A DNA stretch of 64,000 nt from the NCBI RefSeq assembly GCF_014842255.1, contig NZ_JACYVH010000003.1:391223-455222 (forward strand), read 5' to 3'. The translations under genes and the position numbers were made by a program. Below, piece by piece: positions 28,322-37,233 of the stretch; the first letter of the stretch is position 1, and each line of letters starts with the position of its first letter. Origin of the DNA: Frigoribacterium sp. CFBP 13712. GTDB lineage: Bacteria; Actinomycetota; Actinomycetes; Actinomycetales; Microbacteriaceae. Below the pieces are notes generated by a model. That model ran no database searches, was not told the origin of the DNA, and worked only from the letters and a program-made list of their open reading frames with translations.

Positions 28322-29587
28322 ATGGTCAACCCGCGTCCGCTGTTGGCGGTGCCCACGAGCCGAGCGCTCGCGTTCGACCTGATCCGCTCGCAGGGGCCGA
28401 TCAGTCGAGTCGAGCTCGCCGAGTCCACCGGCCTCACTCAGGCGACCATGTCGAACGTGGTGCGCCAGCTGCTGCTCGACGGACTCGTCGTCGAGTCGGG
28501 GCGTCGCGAGTCGACCGGCGGCAAGCCCCGTGTGCTGCTGACCATCGACCCACGAGCACGGTATGCCCTCGGGGTGCAGCTCGGGGCGGACTTCGTGACG
28601 GTGGTGTTGACGGATCTCGGCGGCGCCCTCGTGGGGAGGAGCCGCGTCGCCGGCGTCTGGGGGCAGTCGCCCGAGTCGGCCGTCGCGTGGATCGCCTCGA
28701 CGGTCTCGGCCTTCCTGGCATCGATCGGCGTCGAGGCCGACCGGGTGACCGGTCTCGGCCTCGTGACGCCCGGGCCGATCGATCTGACGACGGGCAGCAT
28801 CCTCGGGGCGCCGCCGTTCGAAGAGTGGGCGGGTTTCCCGCTGCGCGAGGCGACGGCCGAGGCGACGGGTTTCGCGGTGATCCTCGACAACGACGCGACG
28901 GCTGCGGCGATCGGCGAGTTCTGGGGCGGTGCCGTCGGCGACAGCGCCGCGCACTGCACCGTGTACTTCGGGGCGGGGATCGGCGCCGGGATCGTGCTCG
29001 ACGGGGCGATCTACCGGGGGGCGAGCTCGAACGCCGGCGAGCTCGGGCAGATGCGGTACCGGGGGCCGGGGCCGGTGGCGCACCGGGTGTCGGCCGAGCA
29101 GCTCGCCGGGCCGGTGAGCGTGGCGCTCGGGGCGCGGGCGGCGGTGGCGGCGGGGCGGGCGACGAGTCTGGTGCTGACCGACAACGAGGATCCCTTCGCC
29201 GACTTCACGCTGGTCGCCGAGGCGGCGGTCGAGGGTGATGCGCTGGCCGTCGAGCTGATCACCGAGTCGGCGGACCACCTGGCGAACGCGGTCGTGTCGA
29301 TGGCGAACCTGCTCGATCTCGACTCGGTGGTGCTGGCCGGGCCGTCGCTGACGACCGCGGGGCCGCTCTATCTCGAGGTGGTGCGGCAGCGGATCGCCGA
29401 CGACTTCTTCGCCAAGGGGCGGCACCGGGTGAGGGTCGAGCTGTCGGCCTACGTCGCCGATGCGGCTGCTGTAGGAGGCGCGGCGCTGGTCCTGCAGAGA
29501 GAGGTCGGGGCGCGTCGTGGGCCGGGTGGTGCGGGTGCTGGTGCTGGTGCTGGTGCTGCGGGTGCTGCGCCGGTGTCGCCGGTCTGA
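28322..29587 (+). CDS. ROK-family transcriptional repressor
   Basis: A 421-residue regulator: N-terminal MarR-like winged helix (SRVELAESTGLTQATMSNVVRQLLLDGLV), then a ROK sugar-binding domain with the Asp motif (ILDNDATAAAIGEF) and glycine-rich GAGIGAGIVLDG. The ROK signature is altered: ExGH reads ELGQ, and the Cys-rich zinc motif is absent. It is therefore a repressor without kinase function and perhaps without structural zinc. ATG 28322 is preceded by AGGAGG. It is divergent from the GH2 gene and probably controls it and the transporter. The C-terminus ends in a Gly/Ala run and holds a dispersed-repeat copy. Confidence 0.9.
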   Translation: MVNPRPLLAVPTSRALAFDLIRSQGPISRVELAESTGLTQATMSNVVRQLLLDGLVVESGRRESTGGKPRVLLTIDPRARYALGVQLGADFVTVVLTDLGGALVGRSRVAGVWGQSPESAVAWIASTVSAFLASIGVEADRVTGLGLVTPGPIDLTTGSILGAPPFEEWAGFPLREATAEATGFAVILDNDATAAAIGEFWGGAVGDSAAHCTVYFGAGIGAGIVLDGAIYRGASSNAGELGQMRYRGPGPVAHRVSAEQLAGPVSVALGARAAVAAGRATSLVLTDNEDPFADFTLVAEAAVEGDALAVELITESADHLANAVVSMANLLDLDSVVLAGPSLTTAGPLYLEVVRQRIADDFFAKGRHRVRVELSAYVADAAAVGGAALVLQREVGARRGPGGAGAGAGAGAAGAAPVSPV

Positions 29588-29626
29588 CCCGCGCCTCCTC
29601 GGTGCTCCGGGGGTATTCCGCTCCAG

Positions 29627-29747
29627 TGGTCAGAAGATGTCCTTCATCGGCGCGAGAAGGACCACTTCCGACCACCGAAGCCCCACGCCAGTCTCAGGGT
29701 GGGCAGAAGACGCCCTTCGTCGGCACGCGAAGAGCATCTTCTGACCA
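29627..29747. terminator. two tandem GGTCAGAAG-type palindromes
   Basis: Hairpin one spans 29627-29675 (TGGTCAGAAGATGTCCTTC and its near-complement). Hairpin two spans 29699-29747 (GGGCAGAAGACGCCCTTCG and its near-complement). They lie between the convergent stops of the ROK gene and the next minus-strand gene and probably end both transcripts. A third copy occurs at 31262-31311. Confidence 0.7.
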
Positions 29748-29765
29748 ACGACGTCGCGCGCGGGT

Positions 29766-30128
29766 TCAGTCCGACGCCAGCGCCGACGCCGAGACCGCGG
29801 TCGCAGCCTGGTCCGCGCGCCACGCCCCGACGAGTGTGCCGATCAGCATGCAGATGATGCTCACGATGATCCACAGCGCTTCGACGCCTTCGCGCAGCGG
29901 CACCGCCACGGGGACGAACGCGGCTCCCACGGCGAGCGCGCAGCCGATGGCGACGGGCACGAGGGCGGCGCGGTGCCCGGCGCGCCAGGTCTCGGCCGAC
30001 TCCATCACGTGGCGGAACCGGATGCCGGCGAGCTGGTTCACGCCGAGGCGTCCACGGGCGGCGGCGAGGGTGGTGCCGAACACGACGGCGCACCCGGCGA
30101 GGACGATGAACGGCACGACGAGGGGCAT
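29766..30128 (-). CDS. SdpI-like small membrane protein
   Basis: A 120-residue protein with three hydrophobic stretches: VVPFIVLAGCAVVFGTTLAA at the start, LVPVAIGCALAVGAAFVPV in the middle and ALWIIVSIICMLIGTLVGAW near the end. Between the first two is RLGVNQLAGIRFRHVMESAETWRAGHR, which fits the SdpI/YhfL pattern (G-x-R...W...H). SdpI confers immunity to the SdpC toxin in Bacillus, but many actinobacterial members have no known role. The stop lies just past a double terminator. Confidence 0.6.
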   Translation of the reverse strand: MPLVVPFIVLAGCAVVFGTTLAAARGRLGVNQLAGIRFRHVMESAETWRAGHRAALVPVAIGCALAVGAAFVPVAVPLREGVEALWIIVSIICMLIGTLVGAWRADQAATAVSASALASD

Positions 30129-30195
30129 CCCTCCACGCTAGGTCACGCTCGGCGCGCCCGCATCCGTCGAGTGTCGTCCACGGGGTGACCCTGGT

Positions 30196-30238
30196 GACCC
30201 GCGCCTCCTCGGTGGGCACCCCCACAAGGAGGCGCGGC
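30196..30238. repeat. intergenic pair of dispersed repeats
   Basis: A reverse copy (30196-30212, full 17 bases GACCCGCGCCTCCTCGG) and a shortened forward copy (30227-30238) face each other upstream of a small membrane-protein gene. They show that the repeat is not tied to coding sequence. Confidence 0.75.
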
Positions 30239-30270
30239 GCCGGTCTCACCTGCGCCCCTAGTGTGGAGGA

Positions 30271-30552
30271 ATGATCAAGTCCGAGAAGACCCTGCTCGTC
30301 TACGCCATCGTCGGGCTGGTGTTCGGCGCCGTGCTGCTCGTCTTCGGGCAGCCGATGGGCTGGCTGCTGCTGGTCGGCGGTCTCGGGCAGTTCGGCTTCA
30401 TCTTCTACCTGAAGCGCAAGCGGCAGGAGGCCGAGGCGGCGAACGTCGCGCCCGCCTCCTCCATCGCACCCGCGGCTCCGGTCGCGCAGACCGCGGCAGC
30501 CGACGCCGGGACGGACGCCACGGACTCCCCCGACGCCCCGACCCCCCGCTGA
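30271..30552 (+). CDS. small two-span membrane protein
   Basis: A 93-residue protein with two adjacent hydrophobic segments (LLVYAIVGLVFGAVLLVFGQ and GWLLLVGGLGQFGFIFYL), a basic hinge KRKRQEAE, and an Ala/Pro/Asp-rich tail. The likely layout is a hairpin in the membrane with the charged tail in the cytoplasm. No family recognised. It is followed by a short hairpin at 30569-30594, consistent with a single-gene transcript. Confidence 0.6.
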   Translation: MIKSEKTLLVYAIVGLVFGAVLLVFGQPMGWLLLVGGLGQFGFIFYLKRKRQEAEAANVAPASSIAPAAPVAQTAAADAGTDATDSPDAPTPR

Positions 30553-30568
30553 CCGGAGTCGCATTCGA

Positions 30569-30594
30569 GCTCTTACGCATGCAGACGTAAGAGC
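30569..30594. terminator. GCTCTTACG hairpin
   Basis: GCTCTTACG (30569-30577) pairs with CGTAAGAGC (30586-30594), with weaker flanking pairing (GATTC / GAATC type). It follows the small membrane-protein gene. A similar hairpin (GCTATTACGC) lies at 52387-52412. Confidence 0.55.
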
Positions 30595-30738
30595 GAATCC
30601 GCGAAGCCCCACCTGTCGCCGGCCACCGCACCCGCCCCTCCTGCTCGCTCGGAGGTCGGCCGTGTTCCGTCCCAGAGGACGACCTCACTGCACCCTGCGG
30701 ACGACGCCCCCGCCGCCGGTTCTGCCTAGCGTCGAACC

Positions 30739-31293
30739 ATGGCCCTCACCCACGCTCCCGCAGCCGCCGCCAGCACGCCCGCCCGGGCCGAGCCGCAGCG
30801 CCGCCGCTCGACGCTGCTGCCGCTGCTCCCCTGGACGACGGCCTGGGGAGGCGCGGCCGCGTTCTGCCTCATCCCCATCGGCTTCGTCCTGTTCTCGGTG
30901 GTCGTGGAGCAGTCGGCAGAGGGGCTCGCCGCACTCGCGATGGTCTTCCCCGTGATGCTCGGCGGGGCGGTGGCCCTCTGGTTCTACGGCCTCGTCGCCG
31001 GCATGCTCGCCGGCCTCCCCGACTGGCTGCTGCGCCGCCGCCCCCGCCTGCGGCCGCTCGGCGCAGCACTCGCCGTCGTCATCCTCACCGTGCTGGTCGC
31101 GGCACCCTGGGTCGTGGCGAACAGCCGAGTCCTCGACCTGCCCCTGATGGCCCCGACCACCCTCACGTCGACCGCGATCATCGCGGGGGCGACCGCACTG
31201 GCCACGCTGGTGGTCGTCCTACTGCACGGGAGGCGCCAGCGCCGCCTCGAACGCGACTCGACTGGTCAGAAGATGTCCTTGCAGCAGCCTTGA
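30739..31293 (+). CDS. four-span membrane protein, unknown role
   Basis: A 184-residue protein with four hydrophobic segments, starting after a Pro/Arg-rich lead: GGAAAFCLIPIGFVLFSVVV, LAALAMVFPVMLGGAVALWF, LGAALAVVILTVLVAAPWVV and STAIIAGATALATLVVVLL. A basic loop (RRRPRLRPL) lies between spans two and three. No family recognised. Its last dozen residues (STGQKMSLQQP) and stop codon are made by the left arm of the palindrome at 31262-31311. Confidence 0.6.
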   Translation: MALTHAPAAAASTPARAEPQRRRSTLLPLLPWTTAWGGAAAFCLIPIGFVLFSVVVEQSAEGLAALAMVFPVMLGGAVALWFYGLVAGMLAGLPDWLLRRRPRLRPLGAALAVVILTVLVAAPWVVANSRVLDLPLMAPTTLTSTAIIAGATALATLVVVLLHGRRQRRLERDSTGQKMSLQQP

Positions 31294-31311
31294 AGAGCAG
31301 TTTCTGACCAC
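31262..31311. terminator. third copy of the GGTCAGAAG-type palindrome
   Basis: GGTCAGAAGATGTCCTTGCAG and its near-complement ending TTTCTGACCA form an imperfect hairpin. It overlaps the 3' end of the upstream gene and lies before the convergent stop at 31390, so it should act as a bidirectional terminator. Confidence 0.65.
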
Positions 31312-31389
31312 TCGAGGGCGGCACCATCGACGACCCCAGCACCGACGACGAGCGCCGGAGCCGAACCCGATCCCGACACCGCGCAGCGA

Positions 31390-32124
31390 TCACCCCGAGG
31401 TCCGCACCTGCCGCACGTACCGGTACACCGTCGGCTCCGACACGCGCAGCGCGACGGCGACCTGCGCCACGGCCCCCTTCAGCAGGAACACCCCCGCCCG
31501 CTCGATCTCGCGCACGGTCGCGATCTTCTCCTCGGGCGTCATGCGCTGCGGGTCGACTCCCCGTGCCGCCACGATGCGCGCGACCCCGTCGAGGGCGAGC
31601 TCGTCGACGTTCATGCTCAGCCGCTCCGCGACCAGGGCGGGCCACTGACCGGCGTCGCCCGCGCCTCCTCGGCTGGCGCCCTTGACCAGCCCCGTCGTCG
31701 CCGTGATCGCCTCGAGCAGATCGCGCGCCCGGGTCAACGGCTCGTCGTCGATGTTGACGCAGAGCATGCCGACGACCCCGCCGTCGACGTCGCGGATGAA
31801 GAACGTCGACGAGCGGAACGTGCCGCCCGTCCGTGACTCGGCCAGGTAGTTGGCGAGGAAGTCGCGGTCGTCGTGCTCGTGGTTCTGCAGCACCTTGAGC
31901 ACGAGGTCGGTCGCTGGCCCGCCGACGCTGCGTCCGCTGACGTGACCGTTCGTCAGCGCGACGATCGACCGGCTGAGGTCGCTGGTGTCGTGCAGCACGA
32001 CCTCGGTGCGCGGTCCGAGCAGCTCGGCCAGGAACCCCATCAGCGGCAGGTAGGGCCCGAACTCGGCCCGGAGCTCGCGGCTGCGGTCGACCTCGGTCGC
32101 CCTCGCACCGTCGTGACTAGTCAT
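31390..32124 (-). CDS. YheO/DauR-like regulator (PAS + HTH)
   Basis: A 244-residue regulator. Residues about 25-140 match the YheO-like PAS domain (PLMGFLAELLGPRTEVVLHD; FRSSTFFIRDVDGGVVGMLCVNID). The last 60 residues are the family's helix-turn-helix (MTPEEKIATVREIERAGVFLLKGAVAQVA; SEPTVYRYVR). Known relatives include DauR, which controls D-arginine catabolism. It is divergent from an amino-acid importer and aminotransferase operon, its likely target. The linker holds ASRGGAGDAG from a dispersed-repeat copy at 31657. Confidence 0.85.
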   Translation of the reverse strand: MTSHDGARATEVDRSRELRAEFGPYLPLMGFLAELLGPRTEVVLHDTSDLSRSIVALTNGHVSGRSVGGPATDLVLKVLQNHEHDDRDFLANYLAESRTGGTFRSSTFFIRDVDGGVVGMLCVNIDDEPLTRARDLLEAITATTGLVKGASRGGAGDAGQWPALVAERLSMNVDELALDGVARIVAARGVDPQRMTPEEKIATVREIERAGVFLLKGAVAQVAVALRVSEPTVYRYVRQVRTSG

Positions 32125-32162
32125 GCCCCCAGGCTACCGACGCGCGATCGAATCCTCGCACT

Positions 32163-32180
32163 GTGATAATTTCTTCTCAC
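32163..32180. promoter_or_regulatory. operator-like site before amino-acid importer
   Basis: GTGATAA and TTCTCAC, separated by TTTC, form a near-perfect inverted repeat (6 of 7 pairs) between the divergent regulator and transporter genes, 58 bases before the binding-protein start. GATAAT inside it could also serve as a -10 box. Confidence 0.45.
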
Positions 32181-32237
32181 GCAGCCGGTGACCCGGCCAG
32201 CTCGCGATGACCGACGACGTTCACGAAAGGCTCGACC

Positions 32238-33233
32238 ATGACACGACCCCGCACCCGCTCCGCCCTCTGGGGCACCGTCGCGACCGGTGCCGTGCTCGCA
32301 CTGAGCCTCACGGCCTGCGGCGGACCGAGCGCCCCGCAACCCGGCGACGCCGGCGACGGCAGCGGCAGCGGCAGCGGCAACGGCGGCAGCGGCAGCGCCT
32401 CGTCGACCATCCCCGACACGAGCGCCCTGCTCGACGCCGTCGAGGTCGACGACGCCCTCGCCTCGCAGGTCCCCTCCGACATCGCCGACGCGGGCACCCT
32501 GAACGTCGGCTCGAACGTGCAGTCGGCCCCGAACAACTTCTTCGCCGAAGACGGCTCGACGGTGATCGGCTCCGACCACGACCTGATCACCGCGGTCGGC
32601 AAGAAGCTCGGTCTCGAGGTCGAGTACCAGAACCAGGACTTCGGCTCGCTGATCACCAGCCTGCAGTCGGGTCGCGTCGACGTGACCATCGCGGCGATGA
32701 ACGACACGGCCGAGCGGCAGGAGGCGATCGACTTCGTCGACTACCTCACCTCGGGCATCACGCTGATGGTGCAGAAGGGCAACCCGGCCGACATCACCGG
32801 CCCCGACACCCTGTGCGGCAAGTCGATCGCCGTCGTCACCGGCACGAGCCAGCAGGAGTTCGCCGAGGCGACCAGTACGCAGTGCGAGTCCGACGGCGAC
32901 GAGCCCCTCGAGGTCACCGTGACCGACAGCGACAGCCAGAACCAGACCCAGCTGCGCACCGGTCGCATCGACGCGATCGTCAACGACCTGCCGAGCGCGG
33001 TCTACATCTCGAAGACCGCGCAGGGCGGCGAGGCCTTCGAGGTCGTGCCCGGCGACGTCATCGACGGCGCCCCCTACGGCATCGGCGTCAATAAAGACGA
33101 CCCCGAGCTGCGCGACGCCATCGCGGCCGCGCTCGACTCGCTGATCGACGACGGCACGTACGGCGAGGTCCTCGACGCCTGGGGCATCACCTCGGGCAGT
33201 GTGACCGAGGCCGTCGTCAACGGCGGCGAGTAG
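32238..33233 (+). CDS. amino-acid-binding lipoprotein (SBP_bac_3)
   Basis: A 331-residue solute-binding protein of family 3. It has a signal peptide ending in lipobox LTAC, a Gly/Ser linker, and the core: GTLNVGSNVQSAPNNFF, GSDHDLITAVGKKLGLEVE, FGSLITSLQSGRVDVTIAAMNDT and GKSIAVVTGTSQQ. Such proteins deliver polar amino acids or related compounds to HisMQP-type transporters. The permease gene starts immediately after its stop (TAGATG). RBS-like GAAAGG precedes the ATG. Confidence 0.92.
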   Translation: MTRPRTRSALWGTVATGAVLALSLTACGGPSAPQPGDAGDGSGSGSGNGGSGSASSTIPDTSALLDAVEVDDALASQVPSDIADAGTLNVGSNVQSAPNNFFAEDGSTVIGSDHDLITAVGKKLGLEVEYQNQDFGSLITSLQSGRVDVTIAAMNDTAERQEAIDFVDYLTSGITLMVQKGNPADITGPDTLCGKSIAVVTGTSQQEFAEATSTQCESDGDEPLEVTVTDSDSQNQTQLRTGRIDAIVNDLPSAVYISKTAQGGEAFEVVPGDVIDGAPYGIGVNKDDPELRDAIAAALDSLIDDGTYGEVLDAWGITSGSVTEAVVNGGE

Positions 33234-34256
33234 ATGGCGACCACACGGCCTCCGGGCGGTGACGGGTCCGACACGACCCGCACCTCCTCGGCTCGGTCCA
33301 CCCCCGGGAGCGCAGGAGGCGCGGGTCGCGTCGGAACCCTCACCCGCGAGCTGCTCCCCCAGGTCCGTCTGAAGCACTGGGGCCGCTGGATCAGCGCGGT
33401 CGTCATCGCGGTGCTGCTGCTGGCGCTCGTCTACGGGGCGTCGCAGGGCGACATCTCGTATCGCGACATCCCGTACTACCTGGTGTCGCCGATCATCCTG
33501 CAGGGTCTGGTGGGCACGATCGTGCTGGCCGTGGTCGCGCAGGTGAGCGCGGTCGTGATCGGCGTGCTCATCGCCCTGATGCGCATCTCGAAGAACCCGG
33601 TGGCGCAGGCGTTCGCGGCCGGCTACACCTGGCTGTTCCGCGGGCTGCCGGTGCTGCTGCAGATCCTGCTCTGGTACAACCTGGCGCTGATCTTCCCGCG
33701 GTTGCAGCTCGGGGTGCCGTTCACCGACGTGGTGTTCGTCGACGTCAGCACGAACGACATCATGACGACGTTCGTCGCGGCGTTCCTCGGTCTCGCCCTC
33801 AACGAGAGCGCCTACATGGCCGAGATCGTGCGCGCCGGGCTGAAGAGCGTCGACCGCGGTCAGATCGAGGCCGCGCAGTCGATCGGTCAGACCCCGATGC
33901 AGCGCATGGCCCGCATCGTGCTGCCGCAGGCGATGCGCATCATCATCCCGCCGACGGGCAACGACTTCATCAACATGCTGAAGGGCACGGCGATGGCGTC
34001 GGTCATCGGCTACCTCGAGCTGATCAAGGCGGCGAACAACATCGCCTCGTTCAACCTGCAGGTGATGGAGACCCTGATCGCCGCGGCCATCTGGTACATG
34101 GTCATCGTCAGCGTCGCGAGCGTCGGACAGTTCTATCTCGAGCGCGGCTTCGACCGGCAGGACCGCCGCCCCGGCGGCCCGCCGAATGCCCGTGCGCTGC
34201 GTCGCAAAGTCGCTGCCGACCTCGGCCGCGCACCCCTCGTGAGGAGCACCCCGTGA
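33234..34256 (+). CDS. amino-acid ABC permease (HisM/GlnP type)
   Basis: A 340-residue permease with the HEQRo pattern: span near 58-78, [68 protein letters not shown] (the EAA-like motif) and [17 protein letters not shown]. It likely works as a homodimer. The first 45 residues are extra; they carry [18 protein letters not shown], made by two oppositely oriented dispersed-repeat copies. The stop overlaps the ATPase start (GTGA). Confidence 0.92.
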   Translation: MATTRPPGGDGSDTTRTSSARSTPGSAGGAGRVGTLTRELLPQVRLKHWGRWISAVVIAVLLLALVYGASQGDISYRDIPYYLVSPIILQGLVGTIVLAVVAQVSAVVIGVLIALMRISKNPVAQAFAAGYTWLFRGLPVLLQILLWYNLALIFPRLQLGVPFTDVVFVDVSTNDIMTTFVAAFLGLALNESAYMAEIVRAGLKSVDRGQIEAAQSIGQTPMQRMARIVLPQAMRIIIPPTGNDFINMLKGTAMASVIGYLELIKAANNIASFNLQVMETLIAAAIWYMVIVSVASVGQFYLERGFDRQDRRPGGPPNARALRRKVAADLGRAPLVRSTP

Positions 34257-35068
34257 CCGCGACAGAGAGCACACCCGCAGGAGGCGCGGGTCCCGTCGAC
34301 GACGCCGCCCCCGTCCTCGAGGCGATCGGCATCGGCAAGTCGTACGGCAGCAACGAGGTGCTGCGCGACGTGTCGATGACGGTGCGGAGCGGCGAGGTGG
34401 TCTGCATCATCGGACCGTCGGGCGCCGGAAAGTCGACGTTCCTCCGCACGCTGAACCGGCTCGAGGAGCCCGACGCGGGCGAGGTCTGGGTCGGCGGCGA
34501 GCCGATGGGCTTCGAGCTGCGCGGCGGCGTGCTGCACGAGCTGAGCGAGCGGCGGCTGTCGGCGCAACGGGCGCGCACCGCGATGGTCTTCCAGCACTTC
34601 AACCTGTTCCCGCATCTGACCGTGCTCGGCAACATCATCGAGGGCCCGGTGCGGGTGCAGAGGCGGAATGCGAAGGAGGCGCGGGCCGAGGCCGTCGAGA
34701 TCCTCCAGCGGGTGGGCCTCGGCGACAAGGTCGACGCCTACCCTGGCCAGCTCTCGGGCGGGCAGCGGCAGCGGGTCGCGATCGCGCGGGCCGTGGCGAT
34801 GAAGCCGCTCTTCCTGCTGTTCGACGAGCCGACGTCGGCGCTCGACCCCGAGCTGGTCGGCGAGGTGCTGAAGGTGATGGGCGACCTCGCGCGCGACGGC
34901 ATGACGATGCTCGTCGTGACGCACGAGATCCAGTTCGCGCGGGAGGTCGCCGACCGGGTGGTCTTCATGGCCGACGGCGGGATCGTCGAGCAGGGGCCGG
35001 TCGAGCAGGTGCTCGGTGCGCCGCGGGAGGCGCGGACGAAGCAGTTCCTGCAGCGGGTGCTCGCGTGA
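34253..35068 (+). CDS. amino-acid ABC ATPase (HisP/GlnQ type)
   Basis: A 271-residue ATPase: Walker [11 protein letters not shown]-loop ([15 protein letters not shown], typical of polar amino-acid importers), signature LSGGQRQR, Walker B ([15 protein letters not shown]) and the H-loop ([13 protein letters not shown]). The GTG start overlaps the permease stop and is preceded by GAGGAG. The N-terminal [10 protein letters not shown] comes from a dispersed-repeat copy at 34279. Its stop overlaps the aminotransferase start (GTGA). Confidence 0.94.
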   Translation: MTATESTPAGGAGPVDDAAPVLEAIGIGKSYGSNEVLRDVSMTVRSGEVVCIIGPSGAGKSTFLRTLNRLEEPDAGEVWVGGEPMGFELRGGVLHELSERRLSAQRARTAMVFQHFNLFPHLTVLGNIIEGPVRVQRRNAKEARAEAVEILQRVGLGDKVDAYPGQLSGGQRQRVAIARAVAMKPLFLLFDEPTSALDPELVGEVLKVMGDLARDGMTMLVVTHEIQFAREVADRVVFMADGGIVEQGPVEQVLGAPREARTKQFLQRVLA

Positions 35069-36246
35069 CGGCTGGTGCGGGCGCCGGCGTGACGGCTGCT
35101 GCCGACGTGACTGCTGGCGTCGGCGCGAGCTCGGCGCTCGATGCGTATCTCGCGTCGTTCGCCGAGCCCGTCGGGTACCTCAACTTCGGCAGCTACGGTC
35201 CGCCGTCGCGAGACGTGGTCGAGACGATCACGCGTCTGGCGACGGCGGCGAGCGCCGGGGTGCCGTCGTCGGGTCTGCATGCGGAGGACGAACGGGCGTT
35301 GGCGGCGGTGGCGCGTCTCTCCGGGTTCGACCGCGGTGGGGTGGCGTTGGCGAGCAGCACCTCCCTGGGGCTGATGCAGATCGCGTTCGGTCTGCCGCGA
35401 GGCGAGGTGCTGGTCAGCAGTGCGGAGTTCCCGTCGAATCTCTACGCGTGGTGGCGCTCGGAGGAGGCGGGGCTCACGACGGTCCGGCCGCTGCCCGCCG
35501 TCCCGGGGCAGCCGCTCGCGCCTGTCACGCCCGAGCGGGTCGCCGATGCGGTCGGGCCCGACACGGTGGCCGTGGCGGTGAGTGCGGTCGACTTCCGCAC
35601 CGGCACCGTGGCCGACCTCGCCGGGCTCCGTGAGGCGGTCGGCGATCGCCTCCTGGTCGTCGACGGCATCCAGGGCTTCGGTGTGCTCGACGCCGACTGG
35701 ACCCTGGCCGACGCACTCGTGGTCGGTGGTCAGAAGTGGCTGCGGGCGGGGTGGGGAACCGGCTTCGTGGCGCTGTCCTCGCGGGCCCTCTCGCGCCTCC
35801 GTCCGGTTCTGGGTGGTTGGACGGGTGTCGAGGGCACCTCCCGGTACGACGGAGTGCCGCATGAGCCGCTGCCCGGGGCGCAGCGTCTGTCGGTGACGAA
35901 CGGTTCGCCCTTCGCGTCGGGTGCGCTGGCGACGGCGCTGGAGCAGGTGGAGTCGGTCGGCGTCGACGTGATCGCGTCGAGGATCGCCGACACGGCGGGT
36001 GAGCTGATCGCGCGGCTGGGCGCTGTGGGCGTGCCGGTGCTGTCGCCGATCGCGCGGGCGGAGCGGGCCGGGATCGTCGTGGCGGGTGTCCCCGCCGGCT
36101 CGGCAGCGTCGGTCGGCGCCCAGCTCGAGGCCGCCGGCGTGACGGCGACGCTGCACGGCGATGACCGCGTGCGCCTCAGCGTGCACGCGACGACGACGCC
36201 AGCGGCGCTCGACGCGGTCGTGAGCGTCCTGGGCGCCCCGGCGTAG
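35065..36246 (+). CDS. class V aminotransferase-like PLP enzyme
   Basis: A 393-residue fold-type I PLP enzyme. The Schiff-base Lys is in [16 protein letters not shown] and the cofactor Asp in [43 protein letters not shown] is the phosphate-binding and substrate region of the class V (NifS/isopenicillin epimerase-like) group. Candidate activities are a desulfurase-like lyase, epimerase or aminotransferase. It is last in the amino-acid importer operon (GTGA overlap), so it probably acts on the imported compound. The first 22 residues are Ala/Gly/Val low complexity. Confidence 0.85.
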   Translation: MTAGAGAGVTAAADVTAGVGASSALDAYLASFAEPVGYLNFGSYGPPSRDVVETITRLATAASAGVPSSGLHAEDERALAAVARLSGFDRGGVALASSTSLGLMQIAFGLPRGEVLVSSAEFPSNLYAWWRSEEAGLTTVRPLPAVPGQPLAPVTPERVADAVGPDTVAVAVSAVDFRTGTVADLAGLREAVGDRLLVVDGIQGFGVLDADWTLADALVVGGQKWLRAGWGTGFVALSSRALSRLRPVLGGWTGVEGTSRYDGVPHEPLPGAQRLSVTNGSPFASGALATALEQVESVGVDVIASRIADTAGELIARLGAVGVPVLSPIARAERAGIVVAGVPAGSAASVGAQLEAAGVTATLHGDDRVRLSVHATTTPAALDAVVSVLGAPA

Positions 36247-36390
36247 CCGTGCGGCGCCCATCGGCGGGAAGAACACACTCCAGGGGACAGACCACTCCTG
36301 GATCGACGACACGCGTCCTGAATCAGTCGAACTGCTTAGCGCGAACGTCCTTCTCACGACGCCGGAGCCGTAGTGAGGCCACCCTTTTGG

Positions 36391-36735
36391 TCAGGCGACG
36401 ACCGGAACGGAAGGTGCGGTGGCCGCCGTGGCGTCTAGGCCATTCACTCGTGCCAGCACGATGGCTTGGCCGATGTTTCCGAGCAGGAGCATGAGGGCGT
36501 AATTACCGCCTGTGCCGAGGCCCGTGACGGCGTTGATGCCCTTTGCGAGCGACCAGAAGTACCAGAAAGCGCCGAACGGGCACAGCAGCCACCAGGTGCT
36601 CATCGGAGCACCGGCACGCTTGACTTCGCCTCGGGTCTTCGCGCACCACACGATCGAGTAGATGCCGAAGGTGATGAGAGGCAAGAGCAGGACAGCCGCC
36701 GCGGATCGTCGCACCAGCTGAGTATTTGTCGTCAT
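36391..36735 (-). CDS. DUF4234-like membrane protein
   Basis: A 114-residue protein with RRSAAAVLLLPLITFGIYSIVWCAKTRGEVKRAGAPMSTWWLLCPFGAFWYFWSLAKG, the pattern of DUF4234 (R-S...I-T-x-G-I-Y...W). Two to three membrane spans; the third (LMLLLGNIGQAIVLARVNG) is weaker. ATG 36735 is chosen; a GTG two codons upstream is possible. No clear ribosome site. It marks the left border of the accessory stretch, with moderately lower GC after it. Confidence 0.65.
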   Translation of the reverse strand: MTTNTQLVRRSAAAVLLLPLITFGIYSIVWCAKTRGEVKRAGAPMSTWWLLCPFGAFWYFWSLAKGINAVTGLGTGGNYALMLLLGNIGQAIVLARVNGLDATAATAPSVPVVA

Positions 36736-37045
36736 CCGCACTAGCTATGGGCCAGGGAGACATAACACCTAGCCCCCCTTACGGGGCCCTTGCCTACAAG
36801 GTCGGCCGCCGTCGCGCCGATTCAGTGCAGCCTGACCGAGACGGTGAACGATCAGATAACGGTCGCTCCGTCGGGAACTCGTCCGTTCGCAAGAAGGGGA
36901 ATCGACTTCTTCCACCGTTGTGCCTTGTCGACATATCGAGCGTGGCACCGAGAATCAAGCTCCTTGCGACGACGATCATTGTCGGGGGTGCTCAGTAGTG
37001 TCTCCTTGAGCAGCAATGGGCTGTTCATCGACAAAGGAGTCACCC

Positions 37046-37197
37046 ATGCGAGTACCGCCTATCATTCAATCGTTTTGACCGACCCCGACGTGCATCACGT
37101 CTTCAGCAACTGCCCCAACGGGCAACAGATTCCAGCAGCCAACAAGCGCACCGGAACCCATAATTGGCCGCTCTGCGGAAACTGCAAGCGCATGTAG
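37046..37197 (+). pseudogene. small Cys/His protein, frame broken near the start
   Basis: An ATG at 37046 with AAAGGAG before it opens a frame of only 10 codons. In the +1 frame a continuous sequence runs to 37197: STAYHSIVLTD, DVHHVFSNCPNGQQIP and RTGTHNWPLCGNC, which looks like a small metal-binding protein (HH, C, CxxC). One missing base after the ATG would restore M-x-STAYHSIVLTD. A 13-bp hairpin follows the stop, as for a real gene. Either a frameshift, a sequencing error, or use of a non-ATG start (TTG near 37006). Confidence 0.55.
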
Positions 37198-37203
37198 CAA
37201 TCC

Positions 37204-37233
37204 GGTGGGAGACGGCTGATGCCGTCTCCCACC
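37204..37233 (+). terminator. strong hairpin terminator
   Basis: GGTGGGAGACGGC (37204-37216) and GCCGTCTCCCACC (37221-37233) form a perfect 13-bp stem around TGAT, seven bases after the stop of the small Cys/His gene. Confidence 0.8.

Noticed and set aside
28322-29587. ROK gene as a sugar kinase
   Set aside because: It has an N-terminal winged helix and lacks the ExGH and Cys motifs, so a repressor is the better call.
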